Origin: Bradyrhizobium ivorense
GTDB lineage: Bacteria; Pseudomonadota; Alphaproteobacteria; Rhizobiales; Xanthobacteraceae
Reading direction: 5' to 3'
Assembly (NCBI RefSeq): GCF_900696085.1
Contig: NZ_CAADFC020000018.1
Coordinates: 1 to 64,000 of the forward strand
DNA: 64,000 nt
Numbering within the stretch: the first letter of the stretch is position 1; every line of letters starts with the position of its first letter. Below, one piece after another: positions 23,478 to 33,240 of the stretch. The position numbers were made by a program, and so were the translations under genes. Below the pieces are notes generated by a model that was not told the DNA's origin, did not search any database, and worked only from the letters and a program-made list of their open reading frames with translations.

Positions 23478-25559
23478 ATGAAAATCGGTACCCTCCTGAC
23501 GGCCGCGATCGTCTCCCTCTCCGCGGTCGGCGGCGGACTCGCGGCCTACGTCGCGGTGACCAAGTACCAGACCATGGACAAGATCTCGACCGCGCAGAGC
23601 CGGCTCGACATCGTTCGCGCCGTCGGCGACATCCCGCGCTACATGAACTCCGAACGCGGCATGGCCACCAATCTGCTGTTCAGCAGCGGTGCGATCGAGC
23701 AGAAGCAGATCGCCGACCTCGACAAGCTTCGTGCGCTGACGGATGGCGCGCTCGCCAGGGTCAACCAGGTTCGCGCCAGCCTGCCGGGATCGCTCGACGA
23801 CGGCGAGGCGGTGGCCAGCGCGATCGACGCGCTGAAGGCGAAATTCGCCGCGCTCCGCGACGCGATTGCGACGGCGATCGCAGGTCCCGTCGACAGCCGC
23901 CGCCCGGCCGCGACCAAGATCGTCGCCGACAACTCGGTGTTCAACGCCGGCGTCACCGCGCTGCTCGACGAGCAGGTGCGCCGGCTCGCCGGCCTCGACG
24001 GCAATGCCTACCGCCAGGCCAGCTACGCTAACGTCGCCTGGACGCTGCGCGACATCGGCGGCCACAATGCCAGCCTGCACAAGGCGCTGGTCGGCGCCAA
24101 GCGGGTTGCGACCGAGCAGGAGAAGCAGGACCTGTTCCGCAGCACCGGCAAGACCGAGCAGATCCTCTCGACGCTGCAGGAGCTGCGCAACAATCCGGCG
24201 ACGTCGGCCAACGTCCTCTCCGCCCTCGGCAAGATGCAGGCCGACTATGTCGAGCGCTTCGGCAAGGCGCTGAAGCTCGGCAAGGAAGGCGCCGTGTCGG
24301 GCAAATACGACATGGACGTCGAGACCTACTACGCGGAATCGCAAGTCGGCCTCGCCTCGATCATCGGCGTGCGCGACGCCTTCTACGAAAATGCCGAGCA
24401 AGGGCTCGCTGCCGCCTACTCGTCGGCGCGCTTCAGCTTCGTGGTGGCATCGATCGGCCTGCTCGCCGTCATTGCCGTGAGCGCCGGCCTGATCGTGCTG
24501 GTCCGCCGCCGCATCCTCAACCCGATCGCGGCCCTCACCGGCCGGATGTCGCGCCTTGCCGCCGGCGAGGTCGCCGAGGAGATCCCGGGCGCCGCGCGCC
24601 ATGACGAGATCGGCGCGATGGCCGCCGCCGTGCAGGTGTTCAAGGACAACAAGATCGAGGCCGACCGCCTCGCCGCCGAGAAGGAGGCCGAGAACGACGT
24701 CAAGATGCGCCGCGCCCGCGTGCTCGACAATCTCACCCGCAGCTTCGAGACCAAGGTCACCGAGCTGGTCGGCGGACTGTCGTCGGCTTCCTCGGTGATG
24801 GAACAGACCGCGCAATCGATGTCGGCCACCGCGGCCGCCACCAACCGCCAGGCCGCCGTCGTCGCCGCCGCCTCCGATCAGACCTCGACCAATGTGCAGA
24901 CCGTGGCGAGCGCGACCGAGGAGCTGACCTCCTCGATCTCGGAGATCGCCCGCCAGGTCACAACGTCCACCGAGATCGCCGCGCGCGCGGTCGATCACGC
25001 CCGCCGCACCGGCGATACCGCCCGCTCGCTGGCCGAGGGCGCGCAGAAGATCGGCGACGTCGTGACGCTGATCCAGTCGATCGCGGCGCAGACCAATCTG
25101 CTCGCGCTCAACGCCACCATCGAGGCGGCGCGCGCCGGCGAGGCCGGCCGCGGCTTTGCCGTGGTCGCCTCCGAGGTGAAGTCGCTCGCCGGCCAGACCG
25201 CGAAGGCGACGACGGAGATTGCCGAGCAGATCACCGCGATCCAGACCGCGAGCGACGAGACCGTCAGCGCGATCAAGAACGTCGTCGAAGTCATCACCGA
25301 GATCGACCAGATCGGCACCGCAATCGCGGCGGCGATCGAGGAGCAGGGCTCGGCGACCAAGGAGATCTCGCGCAGCGTGCAGGAGGCCGCGCGCGGCACC
25401 CAGGAGGTCAATTCCAACATCTCCGGCGTGCAGCACGCCGCCGACGACACCGGCGCCGCGGCAACCCAGGTGCTCGGCGCCGCCGAGCAGCTCTCGACCC
25501 AGTCGAAGGACCTCGCCGGCCAGGTCAACCGCTTCCTGTCGGACGTGCGCGCGGCCTAA
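23478..25559 (+). CDS. Methyl-accepting chemotaxis protein
   Basis: A 693-residue transmembrane chemoreceptor. TM1 is at ~5-28 (LLTAAIVSLSAVGGGLAAYVAV), followed by a helical periplasmic sensor of ~285 residues (IPRYMNSERGMATNLLFSSG onward), TM2 at ~316-338 (FVVASIGLLAVIAVSAGLIVLV), and a HAMP domain (RRRILNPIAALTGRMSRLAAGE). The cytoplasmic signalling domain has its hairpin tip at IAAQTNLLALNATIEAARAGEAGRGFAVVASEVKSLA. No C-terminal CheR/CheB pentapeptide is present. The ligand is unknown. It is a lone receptor with no che genes nearby. Confidence 0.93.
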   Translation: MKIGTLLTAAIVSLSAVGGGLAAYVAVTKYQTMDKISTAQSRLDIVRAVGDIPRYMNSERGMATNLLFSSGAIEQKQIADLDKLRALTDGALARVNQVRASLPGSLDDGEAVASAIDALKAKFAALRDAIATAIAGPVDSRRPAATKIVADNSVFNAGVTALLDEQVRRLAGLDGNAYRQASYANVAWTLRDIGGHNASLHKALVGAKRVATEQEKQDLFRSTGKTEQILSTLQELRNNPATSANVLSALGKMQADYVERFGKALKLGKEGAVSGKYDMDVETYYAESQVGLASIIGVRDAFYENAEQGLAAAYSSARFSFVVASIGLLAVIAVSAGLIVLVRRRILNPIAALTGRMSRLAAGEVAEEIPGAARHDEIGAMAAAVQVFKDNKIEADRLAAEKEAENDVKMRRARVLDNLTRSFETKVTELVGGLSSASSVMEQTAQSMSATAAATNRQAAVVAAASDQTSTNVQTVASATEELTSSISEIARQVTTSTEIAARAVDHARRTGDTARSLAEGAQKIGDVVTLIQSIAAQTNLLALNATIEAARAGEAGRGFAVVASEVKSLAGQTAKATTEIAEQITAIQTASDETVSAIKNVVEVITEIDQIGTAIAAAIEEQGSATKEISRSVQEAARGTQEVNSNISGVQHAADDTGAAATQVLGAAEQLSTQSKDLAGQVNRFLSDVRAA

Positions 25560-25586
25560 CCGCGCGCCGTCACGGAGCAGTAAGCT

Positions 25587-25732
25587 CTCTCCCCGTCATT
25601 GCGAGCGTAAGCGAAGCAATCCAACGCGCCGCAAGCTCCCTCCCCGTCATTGCGAGCGCAGCGAAGCAATCCATCGCGCCGCAAGCGGAGGAATGGATTG
25701 CTTCGCTGCGCTCGCAATGACGGGGTTTGCGG
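25587..25732. repeat. Cluster of three dispersed repeat units
   Basis: CCCCGTCATTGCGAGCG followed by GCGAAGCAATCC occurs twice in tandem (25587-25635 and 25636-25685), then once inverted (TGGATTGCTTCG...AATGACGGGG, 25694-25732). The units can form a large cruciform between the convergent receptor and acyl-CoA dehydrogenase genes. I recognise the unit from Bradyrhizobium genomes. Confidence 0.8.
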
Positions 25733-25745
25733 CAACGGCGGTTTG

Positions 25746-26909
25746 CTACCCGCCCCGCAACCCGAGCACGCGGCGCGCGATCGACTGGCGGTGCACCTCG
25801 CTCGGGCCTTCGTACATCCGCATCAGGCGGGCCTTCTGCCACAGCGCGTTGAGCGGTAGTTCCAGGGTCATGCCGAGCGCGCCGAGCGTCTGCATGGCGT
25901 GATCGCAGGCCTCATAGGCCATCTCGGTCGCGAACACCTTGATCATCGAGGCCTCGTGGCGGATGTCCTCGCCGCGGTCGGTCTTGTCGGCAGCCTCGCG
26001 CACCATCAGCCGGCAGGCATGCATGCGGGTCGCGATGTCGGCGATCCACCACTGGATCGCCTGGCGCTCGGCGAGCTTGACGCCGAAGGTCTCGCGCTGC
26101 TTGGCGTGCTCGCACAGCATGTCGAGCGCGCGTTTGGTAATGCCGATGCAAGTCGAGCCCATTTCGAGCCGGCGGGTGCGCAGGCGCAGCTGCATCGGCG
26201 CGTAGCCCTTGCCGACCTCGCCGAGCACGGAGTCCTTAGGAATGCGGCAATCCTCGAACACGATCTCATAAGTCGAGCCGCCGCCGAGCATCGGGATCTC
26301 GCGCTCGATGATGAAGCCCGGCGTGGCCTGCTCGACGATGAAGGAGGTGATGCCGCCCTGGCGCTGATCGCTGCCGACGCGCGCCATCACGATGATGAAG
26401 TCGGCCGCCCGCGCGTTGCTGATCCAGATCTTGCGGCCGTTGAGCACCCACTGTTCGCCCTCGAGCACGGCGCGCGTCTTCATCGCAGCGGGATCGCCGC
26501 CGGCGCCGGGCTCGGAGATCGCAATCGCCGACGCCATCCGGCCCTCGATATAGGGCTGCAGATACTTTTTCTTCTGCGCCTCGGTGCCGACCGCCTGCAG
26601 CATGCGCAGGTTCGGCGAGTCCGGCGGCAGCACGAACGGCACCGCGCTGCGGCCGAGCTCCTCGTGCACCGCCGCCATCGTGCGCGTCGGCAGATCGTGG
26701 CCGCCGAGATCCTCCGGCGCGTCGAGGCCCCACAGGCCGAGCTCCTTGGAGACGTCGCGCAGCCGCTTGCGCTGCTCGGCGCTCAGCTCGGGATGCGCGC
26801 TGCCGGGCAGTTTCGATTTCAGATAGTGCGGCTCGAGCGGGATCAGTTCGCGATCGACGAATTTCGCCACCGTCTCGCGGATCATTGCCGTCTGTTCGTC
26901 ATCGCTCAT
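25746..26909 (-). CDS. Acyl-CoA dehydrogenase
   Basis: A 387-residue flavoprotein that introduces the 2,3 double bond into an acyl-CoA, passing electrons to ETF. Present are the N-terminal helical domain, the FAD/substrate loop AIAISEPGAGGDPAAM, WVLNGRKIWISNARAADF, the central beta domain, and the C-terminal RMYEGPSEVHRQSIARRVLG in which the Glu of YEG is the expected catalytic base. Chain-length specificity cannot be read off. The gene stands alone; its promoter region holds TTGTTG-N4-CAACAA, the same half-sites as the operator of the MarR gene at 2.1 kb, so regulation by that MarR is likely. Confidence 0.92.
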   Translation of the reverse strand: MSDDEQTAMIRETVAKFVDRELIPLEPHYLKSKLPGSAHPELSAEQRKRLRDVSKELGLWGLDAPEDLGGHDLPTRTMAAVHEELGRSAVPFVLPPDSPNLRMLQAVGTEAQKKKYLQPYIEGRMASAIAISEPGAGGDPAAMKTRAVLEGEQWVLNGRKIWISNARAADFIIVMARVGSDQRQGGITSFIVEQATPGFIIEREIPMLGGGSTYEIVFEDCRIPKDSVLGEVGKGYAPMQLRLRTRRLEMGSTCIGITKRALDMLCEHAKQRETFGVKLAERQAIQWWIADIATRMHACRLMVREAADKTDRGEDIRHEASMIKVFATEMAYEACDHAMQTLGALGMTLELPLNALWQKARLMRMYEGPSEVHRQSIARRVLGLRGG

Positions 26910-26930
26910 CTTTCGTCCTCGCCGGTGCTG

Positions 26931-26946
26931 TTGTTGTTTTCAACAA
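26931..26946. promoter_or_regulatory. MarR-like operator upstream of acyl-CoA dehydrogenase
   Basis: TTGTTGTTTTCAACAA: half-sites TTGTTG and CAACAA separated by four bases, 22-37 bp upstream of the start codon. Half-sites and spacing equal those of the perfect palindrome in front of the MarR gene (2038-2053). The position would block promoter access or RNA polymerase exit. Confidence 0.6.
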
Positions 26947-27085
26947 AGCAGTAGCGCATTTTGCAGCGGCGGGAATAGCGCAAACGCAGTTTCACCTCGC
27001 GCGATGCGCCGAGGTTTCATCGCGCGGAATTCGATATCCCGCACCGTGGTCAGCGCCTGCGCAATCGCGCCGAACGCGCGCTGTC

Positions 27086-27763
27086 TCAATCGGCAAAGCC
27101 GACATAGCGAACGAAATCGCTGTTGGCCTCGCGATCCGACTGCACCGCGTTGGCGGCAAAGCTGTCGTCGGGATAGCCCATCGCGACGCAGGTCATGATC
27201 ACGTGCTCGTCGGGGATGCTCGCCACCTCGCGCACGATGTCGGAGCGCATGATGCTCTGGCCGTTGATCACGCTGCCGAGCCCGCGATCCCAGGCCGCCA
27301 GCACGATGCCGTAGCAGAGCGCGCCGAGGTCGAAATGGCAGACCGCGCCGGGATCGAGCACCCGGTCATAGGCCAGCACCAGCGACACCGGCGCGTCGAA
27401 CTGGCGAAAGCCGCGCAGCACCCAGTCCTGCCGCATCGGCTTGTCGTCGCGGGCAATCCCCATCGCGCCGAACAGTTTCTTGGCGATGTCGACCTGGCGC
27501 GTGCGGTGCACGCCCTGGTACTCGCCATGGCTGACGATGTCGCGCTTCGGCTTGGCGCCGGCGATCATCTCCGCCATGTTGCGGCGGCGCACTTCCTCGA
27601 GCGGCTCGCCGGTCAGGACGTGGACGTGCCAGGGCTGGGTGTTCATCGAGGACGGCGCCCGCTTGGCGACCTCGATGATCTCCTCGATGACGGCACGCGA
27701 CACCGGCTGCTTCTTGAACCCGCGCACGCTTCGGCGTGTCTTGACCAGCGTCTCGAAATCCAT
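27086..27763 (-). CDS. Nitroreductase family protein
   Basis: A 225-residue FMN-dependent NAD(P)H oxidoreductase: KTRRSVRGFKKQPVSRAVIEEIIEVAKRAPSSMNTQPWHVHVLTG at the N-terminus (FMN phosphate-binding Arg and Ser/Asn-x-Gln-Pro-W), LGALCYGIVLAAWDRGLGSV and the C-terminal VAMGYPDDSFAANAVQSDR. The family reduces nitroaromatics, quinones or enones. It is monocistronic, and divergent from the PsiF-repeat gene. Confidence 0.9.
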   Translation of the reverse strand: MDFETLVKTRRSVRGFKKQPVSRAVIEEIIEVAKRAPSSMNTQPWHVHVLTGEPLEEVRRRNMAEMIAGAKPKRDIVSHGEYQGVHRTRQVDIAKKLFGAMGIARDDKPMRQDWVLRGFRQFDAPVSLVLAYDRVLDPGAVCHFDLGALCYGIVLAAWDRGLGSVINGQSIMRSDIVREVASIPDEHVIMTCVAMGYPDDSFAANAVQSDREANSDFVRYVGFAD

Positions 27764-27916
27764 TGTCGGCTTCCCCCCCAATTTGTTCCGCGCTGCACGC
27801 GGAATTTTCCTGATCCTGCTTCCGCATTTTATCGGCAAAATCCGCCAAGGGAACTTGATCGGGCACAGAATCCGATATCCAATCCGCAGCACTGGTTTGC
27901 TTTAGGGAGAACCCAG

Positions 27917-28165
27917 ATGAAGCGGATTTTCTTGGCTGTCGTGATCGCGACCTTTGCGGCCGGCTCGGCGTTTGCGCAGGACGCCTCCTGCGAGACCAAG
28001 GCCGTCGGCAAGGACGGCAAGCCGCTGGCCGGCGCGGCAAAGACCTCGTTCATGAAGAAGTGCACGACGGATGCCTGCGCGGCCAAGGCGGTCGGCTCGG
28101 ACGGCAAGAAGCTCGCCGGCGCGGCAAAAACCTCCTTCATGAAGAAGTGCCAGAGCGGCGCCTGA
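27917..28165 (+). CDS. PsiF-repeat periplasmic protein
   Basis: An 82-residue protein with a Sec signal peptide (MKRIFLAVVIATFAAGSAFAQ, cleavage near residue 20) and two near-identical repeats: KAVGKDGKPLAGAAKTSFMKKC and KAVGSDGKKLAGAAKTSFMKKC, each preceded by a Cys. This is the PsiF repeat (C-x-x-KA...LxGxAxxxFMxxC), two per protein as in E. coli PsiF, a phosphate-starvation-induced protein of unknown activity. AGGGAGA precedes the ATG. No pho box was identified upstream. Confidence 0.88.
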   Translation: MKRIFLAVVIATFAAGSAFAQDASCETKAVGKDGKPLAGAAKTSFMKKCTTDACAAKAVGSDGKKLAGAAKTSFMKKCQSGA

Positions 28166-28262
28166 GCGCCCTCGCCGCGGCGTTCTCGCACCGACGATCG
28201 TACATTGGGCCGCCCAAGCGCGGCCCAATCGGCGTTGACGGATGGATGAGCGCGGCCGCCGC

Positions 28263-28508
28263 TCAGAACGAAACGCCGACCCGCACGCCCTTGCTCCAGA
28301 CCCGCCGGCATCGTTTCCTTGTGTTGCCGTGAAGCATTTCGAAACGTTCGGGCAGTTGCACCGGCTTTGAAAATTCCAGGCAGGCGCCGCCGGCGGAATA
28401 GTCCACCAGGCGGCATTCGAGCAGCGGTGCTTTCGGCTCAAGCAGCAGCTTGACCACGCTCGACACGCAACCGGACGGACGCACACGCACAAATCGCCGG
28501 GGATGCAT
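28263..28508 (-). CDS. PilZ-domain protein (c-di-GMP binding)
   Basis: An 81-residue single PilZ domain. The two c-di-GMP-binding motifs are present: RRFVR (RxxxR) at the N-terminus and DYSAGGACLEF (DxSxxG) about 30 residues later. Such small proteins bind c-di-GMP and modulate motility or exopolysaccharide production. ATG 28508 (MHPRRFVRV) is preferred over a TTG nine codons upstream. No motility genes are adjacent. Confidence 0.88.
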   Translation of the reverse strand: MHPRRFVRVRPSGCVSSVVKLLLEPKAPLLECRLVDYSAGGACLEFSKPVQLPERFEMLHGNTRKRCRRVWSKGVRVGVSF

Positions 28509-28593
28509 CGCCGAGGCCTTGTTGTTGGATCGCAAGCCCTTTGTCCGAACAGGCCGTTAAGAATCCGTTCAGGCCTATGGTTACGAGATCCTG

Positions 28594-29469
28594 CTACTCC
28601 CGCTTGAAGCGGTAGTCGAAGCGGTCGCCGTCCGCCTTGATCAGGCCGACCGTCGGGGCCGGGAAATGGATCGGCAGGATCAGCGTGTCGGTCTCGGCCA
28701 CCGAGGCAAAGAACTTTCGCCGCGACACCGCCGACTGCTTCGGATCCCAATCCGGCTTGGCCGACCAATCCACCTCGCGGCACTGGATCACGTGATGCAT
28801 CAGGTCGCCGGCGACCACGGCGCGCTGGCCCTTCGAGACGATATTGACGCAGCAATGGCAGGGCGAATGGCCCGGCGTCGGCGTCAGCGTGACGGTGTCG
28901 TCGAGCGCGTAGTCGTCGTCGACCAAAAGCGCCTGCCCGGCCTCGACGATCGGCAGGCAGTTGTCGCGAAACACCGTGCCGGGCGGGTTGGCGCCCCTGG
29001 CATGCTCGGCCTCCCAGGCGGCGTATTCGCGCTTGTGGAAGACGTATTTTGCATTCGGGAAGGTCGGCACCCAGCGGCCGTCGCGCAGGGTCGTGTTCCA
29101 GCCGGTGTGGTCGATATGCAGATGGGTGCAGAACACGTAGTCGATCTGCTCGAAGGAGACGCCGAGCGGGAACAATTCGTTGCGCCAGCGCTCCTTGCCC
29201 GGAAAGTCGAACGGCGGCGGATGGCCCTTGTCCTCGCCGGTGCAGGTATCGACCAAGATGGTGTAGCGCGGCGTGCGCACCACAAAGGTCTGGTAGGTGA
29301 TCATCATCAAGCCGCTCGTAGCATCGAACACCTCGGGCTCCATGGTCTTGAGATGATGCTTGAACACGGCATCGTCATAGGCCGGGAAGAAATCCTGCGG
29401 CCGCCGCCATGGCCCCTCGCGCTCGATCACCGCATCGATCGTGATGTCGCCGATCCTGATCTGCTTCAT
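28594..29469 (-). CDS. Metallo-beta-lactamase-fold hydrolase
   Basis: A 291-residue MBL-fold enzyme. The metal-binding motif is CTHLHIDHTGW (HxHxDH), followed by later ligands in TPTPGHSPCHCCVNI and VVAGDLMHHVIQ and a final His in ILPIHFPAPTVG. The order fits quorum-quenching lactonases and related esterases (the AiiA/AttM-like branch), though the sequence is not diagnostic. No signal peptide. Substrate unknown. Divergent from the hexapeptide transferase gene. Confidence 0.87.
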   Translation of the reverse strand: MKQIRIGDITIDAVIEREGPWRRPQDFFPAYDDAVFKHHLKTMEPEVFDATSGLMMITYQTFVVRTPRYTILVDTCTGEDKGHPPPFDFPGKERWRNELFPLGVSFEQIDYVFCTHLHIDHTGWNTTLRDGRWVPTFPNAKYVFHKREYAAWEAEHARGANPPGTVFRDNCLPIVEAGQALLVDDDYALDDTVTLTPTPGHSPCHCCVNIVSKGQRAVVAGDLMHHVIQCREVDWSAKPDWDPKQSAVSRRKFFASVAETDTLILPIHFPAPTVGLIKADGDRFDYRFKRE

Positions 29470-29653
29470 CGCTTCGCTCCCGCTTTTTTGCAAAGCGTAG
29501 CGGCCGGCCCGGCGCCCGACAAGGCGAGCCCCGCGCGGCGTGCCATGCGCCATTGCATTGCTGCTGCGGTGCGCAGCCGCCGCGGTTCATCCGAATGCCG
29601 CGCGTGCTATACGCACTGCGGCTGCAACCGGCCGCCCGACCAAGGACATTCAC

Positions 29654-30280
29654 ATGACTGACACCAAGCCGCCAAAACTCGCCGAAACCGTCATCGCGCC
29701 GACGGTCAAGCTGCGCGAGGTGACGATCGGCCGTTGCTGCGAGATCCTCGGCGACACCGCGATCGAGTACACCGAGCTCGGCGACTTCTCCTATCTCGGT
29801 CCCGGCTGCATCGTCGCCGACGCGCAGATCGGCAAGTTTTGCGCGATCGCCGCGCAGGTGCGGATCGGCGCGCCCAACCATCCGCTGGAGCGCCCCTCGC
29901 AACACCGCTTCACCTATTGCCCGGAATACTACACGGCGTCCGCCGAGCGCGATCATGACTTCTTCCGGGATCGGCGCGCCGATCGCGTCGTGATCGGCAA
30001 CGACGTCTGGATCGGCCACGGCGTCATCGTGCTGCCCGGCGTCAGCGTCGGCGACGGCGCCGTGCTGGCGGCGGGCGCGGTGGTTTCGCGCGACGTCGCG
30101 CCCTACACCATCGTCGGCGGCGTGCCGGCGCGGCCGATCAAGGAGCGCTTCAACCGCACCATCGCGGCCCAGCTTGCGCAGATCGCGTGGTGGGACTGGC
30201 CGGCGGAAACCATCTGGGAGCGGCTGCCGGAATTTCAGTCCGGCGACGTCGAAGCCTTTTGCGCGCGCTGGAGTGCGTGA
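29654..30280 (+). CDS. Hexapeptide-repeat acetyltransferase, phosphonate-metabolism type
   Basis: A 208-residue left-handed beta-helix acyltransferase. Its sequence path (LGDFSYLGPGCIVADAQIGKFCAIAAQVRIGAPNHPLERPSQHRFTY, then VVIGNDVWIGHGVIVLPGVSVGDGAVLAAGAVVSRDVAPYTIVGGVPARPIKERF, then WWDWP) matches the transferase found in phosphonate-utilisation (phn) loci. The catalytic His of the NHP/H-x-x-x motif is present. No other phn gene is in the window, so it may acylate another substrate or serve a phn locus elsewhere. Confidence 0.87.
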   Translation: MTDTKPPKLAETVIAPTVKLREVTIGRCCEILGDTAIEYTELGDFSYLGPGCIVADAQIGKFCAIAAQVRIGAPNHPLERPSQHRFTYCPEYYTASAERDHDFFRDRRADRVVIGNDVWIGHGVIVLPGVSVGDGAVLAAGAVVSRDVAPYTIVGGVPARPIKERFNRTIAAQLAQIAWWDWPAETIWERLPEFQSGDVEAFCARWSA

Positions 30281-30315
30281 ACGCGGCTCGCTTGGGTTGC
30301 GCGGATAGACTCTCT

Positions 30316-30383
30316 CGGATTACGCTTCGCTCCATCCGGGCTACGCAGGACCTTGTAGCCCGGATGGAGCGAAGCGTAATCCG
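30316..30383. repeat. Inverted REP pair (BIME) upstream of the RAYT gene
   Basis: A 29-bp arm at 30316-30344 beginning CGGATTACGCTTCGCT and its perfect reverse complement at 30355-30383 beginning GTAGCCCGGATGGAGC are separated by 10 bp. They end 16 bp before the RAYT start codon. The same REP in one copy lies just after the gene (30940-30968). Confidence 0.88.
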
Positions 30384-30399
30384 GGGTAAGCCTCTCCGC

Positions 30400-30936
30400 A
30401 TGGTGCACTATCGACGCAATTTCATGCCGGGCGGCACATTCTTCTTCACGGTCACGCTGGAGGATCGAAGATCGTCGCTCCTGGTCGAGCACGTCGGATT
30501 GTTGCGCGCCGCATTTCGTGCGGCGCGTGCCAAGAAGCCGTTTACCCTAGACGCCATCGTAATCTTGCCGGAGCACCTGCACGCGGTGATGACGCTTCCA
30601 CCCGAAGACGCCGACTTCTCGGATCGATGGCGGCAAATCAAGAGCCATTTTACGCGGGCGGTCGTTGCTGCCGGCGTGCCAGTCTCAGCCAACCATCGCG
30701 GCGAATATGGGCTCTGGCAGAGGCGGTTTTGGGAGCACACCGTCCGTAACGAACGCGACTTTGAGCGTTGCGTCGACTACACCCACTACAATCCGGCCAA
30801 ACACCGCCTCGTTTCGTCGCCGGCCGACTGGAAGCACTCGTCGCTCCACCGATACATTCGCCAGGGAATCCTGCCGTCGGATTGGGGCGGCAGCGGTGCC
30901 GCCGACAATGGCGATTTTGGCGAGCGGAAAGACTGA
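30400..30936 (+). CDS. REP-associated tyrosine transposase (RAYT, Y1/HUH family)
   Basis: A 178-residue single-strand transposase of the IS200/IS605-related Y1 group. The HUH motif appears as LPEHLHAVMTLP, and the nucleophile Tyr lies in VDYTHYNPAKHRLV, the RAYT signature. The YRRNFMPGGTFFFTVTLEDRRSSLL start and the WQRRFWEHTVRNERDFERC motif are typical. RAYTs bind and nick REP sequences and are domesticated, single-copy genes thought to spread REPs. The gene is flanked by REPs of one family on both sides. An in-frame extension upstream runs through the REP pair and is not coding. Confidence 0.92.
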   Translation: MVHYRRNFMPGGTFFFTVTLEDRRSSLLVEHVGLLRAAFRAARAKKPFTLDAIVILPEHLHAVMTLPPEDADFSDRWRQIKSHFTRAVVAAGVPVSANHRGEYGLWQRRFWEHTVRNERDFERCVDYTHYNPAKHRLVSSPADWKHSSLHRYIRQGILPSDWGGSGAADNGDFGERKD

Positions 30937-30939
30937 TCC

Positions 30940-30968
30940 CGGATTTCGCTTCGCTGCATCCGGGCTAC
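30940..30968 (+). repeat. REP unit downstream of the RAYT gene
   Basis: Starts CGGATTTCGCTTCGCTGC and ends CCGGGCTAC, in the same orientation as the left arm at 30316-30344 with 27 of 29 identities. It begins 3 bp after the RAYT stop codon, so the transposase gene is bracketed by its presumed substrates. Confidence 0.85.
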
Positions 30969-30983
30969 GAAGGCGGAGCAGTC

Positions 30984-32606
<1,623 letters not shown>

Positions 32607-32779
32607 GCGAATGGTTGAGCAAAACAGGGATTTGCGGGCCTCTTAGTCGATCCGGGGCGCGGGTGGAAGGGTGTTCCCTGCGTTTGGCGCCATGCCCGCA
32701 TGCAGGCGCCTTATTGCCAACCGAATGTGACGGGGAATACTCCGCAAATCGATCGCAAATCGATCTCCTGGGGCAATCC

Positions 32780-33223
32780 ATGCAAACCTGGCTTCTCTAT
32801 CTGCTCGCGCTCGGCGCCGGCATCAGCGTTGCCGTTCAGCAGGTCCTGAACGGCAATCTGCGCTCCGCCCTGAACTCGCCGGCCTGGGCCGGCTTCGTCA
32901 GCTATCTCGGCGGGCTCGCGACGATGGCCGTCGTGCTGGTGGCAACGCGCGAGCCGGTGCCGTCGTGGAAGCTGGTGACGGCTGTGCCGTGGTGGGCCTG
33001 GAGCGGCGGCATTCTGGGTGGCGTCTTCATCCTGCTGATGATCCTGCTGCTGCCCTCGCTCGGTGCCGCAACCCTGCTGGCGCTGGTGGTCGGCGGCCAG
33101 ATGCTGGCCGGGATCGCCATGGATCATTTCGGCGTCTTCGGATTGCCGGCGCATCCTGTATCAGTTTCACGACTGGCCGGCATCGCGCTGGTGATCGGCG
33201 GCGTTCTCCTGATCAAGGACTGA
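32780..33223 (+). CDS. DMT-superfamily DUF606 (YdcZ-like) membrane protein
   Basis: A 147-residue protein with about five membrane segments: LLYLLALGAGISVAVQQVLNGNLR, WAGFVSYLGGLATMAVVLVA, WWAWSGGILGGVFILLMILLLPSLGAATLLALVVGGQMLAGIAMDHFG and LAGIALVIGGVLLIKD. The NGNLR motif near TM1 and the GGILGGVF stretch are typical of DUF606. The family is an EamA-related half-transporter; the substrate is unknown. ATG 32780 chosen; the upstream in-frame extension is unlikely. Confidence 0.9.
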   Translation: MQTWLLYLLALGAGISVAVQQVLNGNLRSALNSPAWAGFVSYLGGLATMAVVLVATREPVPSWKLVTAVPWWAWSGGILGGVFILLMILLLPSLGAATLLALVVGGQMLAGIAMDHFGVFGLPAHPVSVSRLAGIALVIGGVLLIKD

Positions 33224-33240
33224 GGCCGGCCCGACCGCAA

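Noticed and set aside
23460..25436. A 658-codon open frame on the minus strand opposite the chemotaxis receptor gene
   Set aside because: It runs antisense to a gene with clear TM, HAMP and signalling motifs; its translation is Arg/Gly/Asp-rich with no domain, a usual GC-rich shadow.
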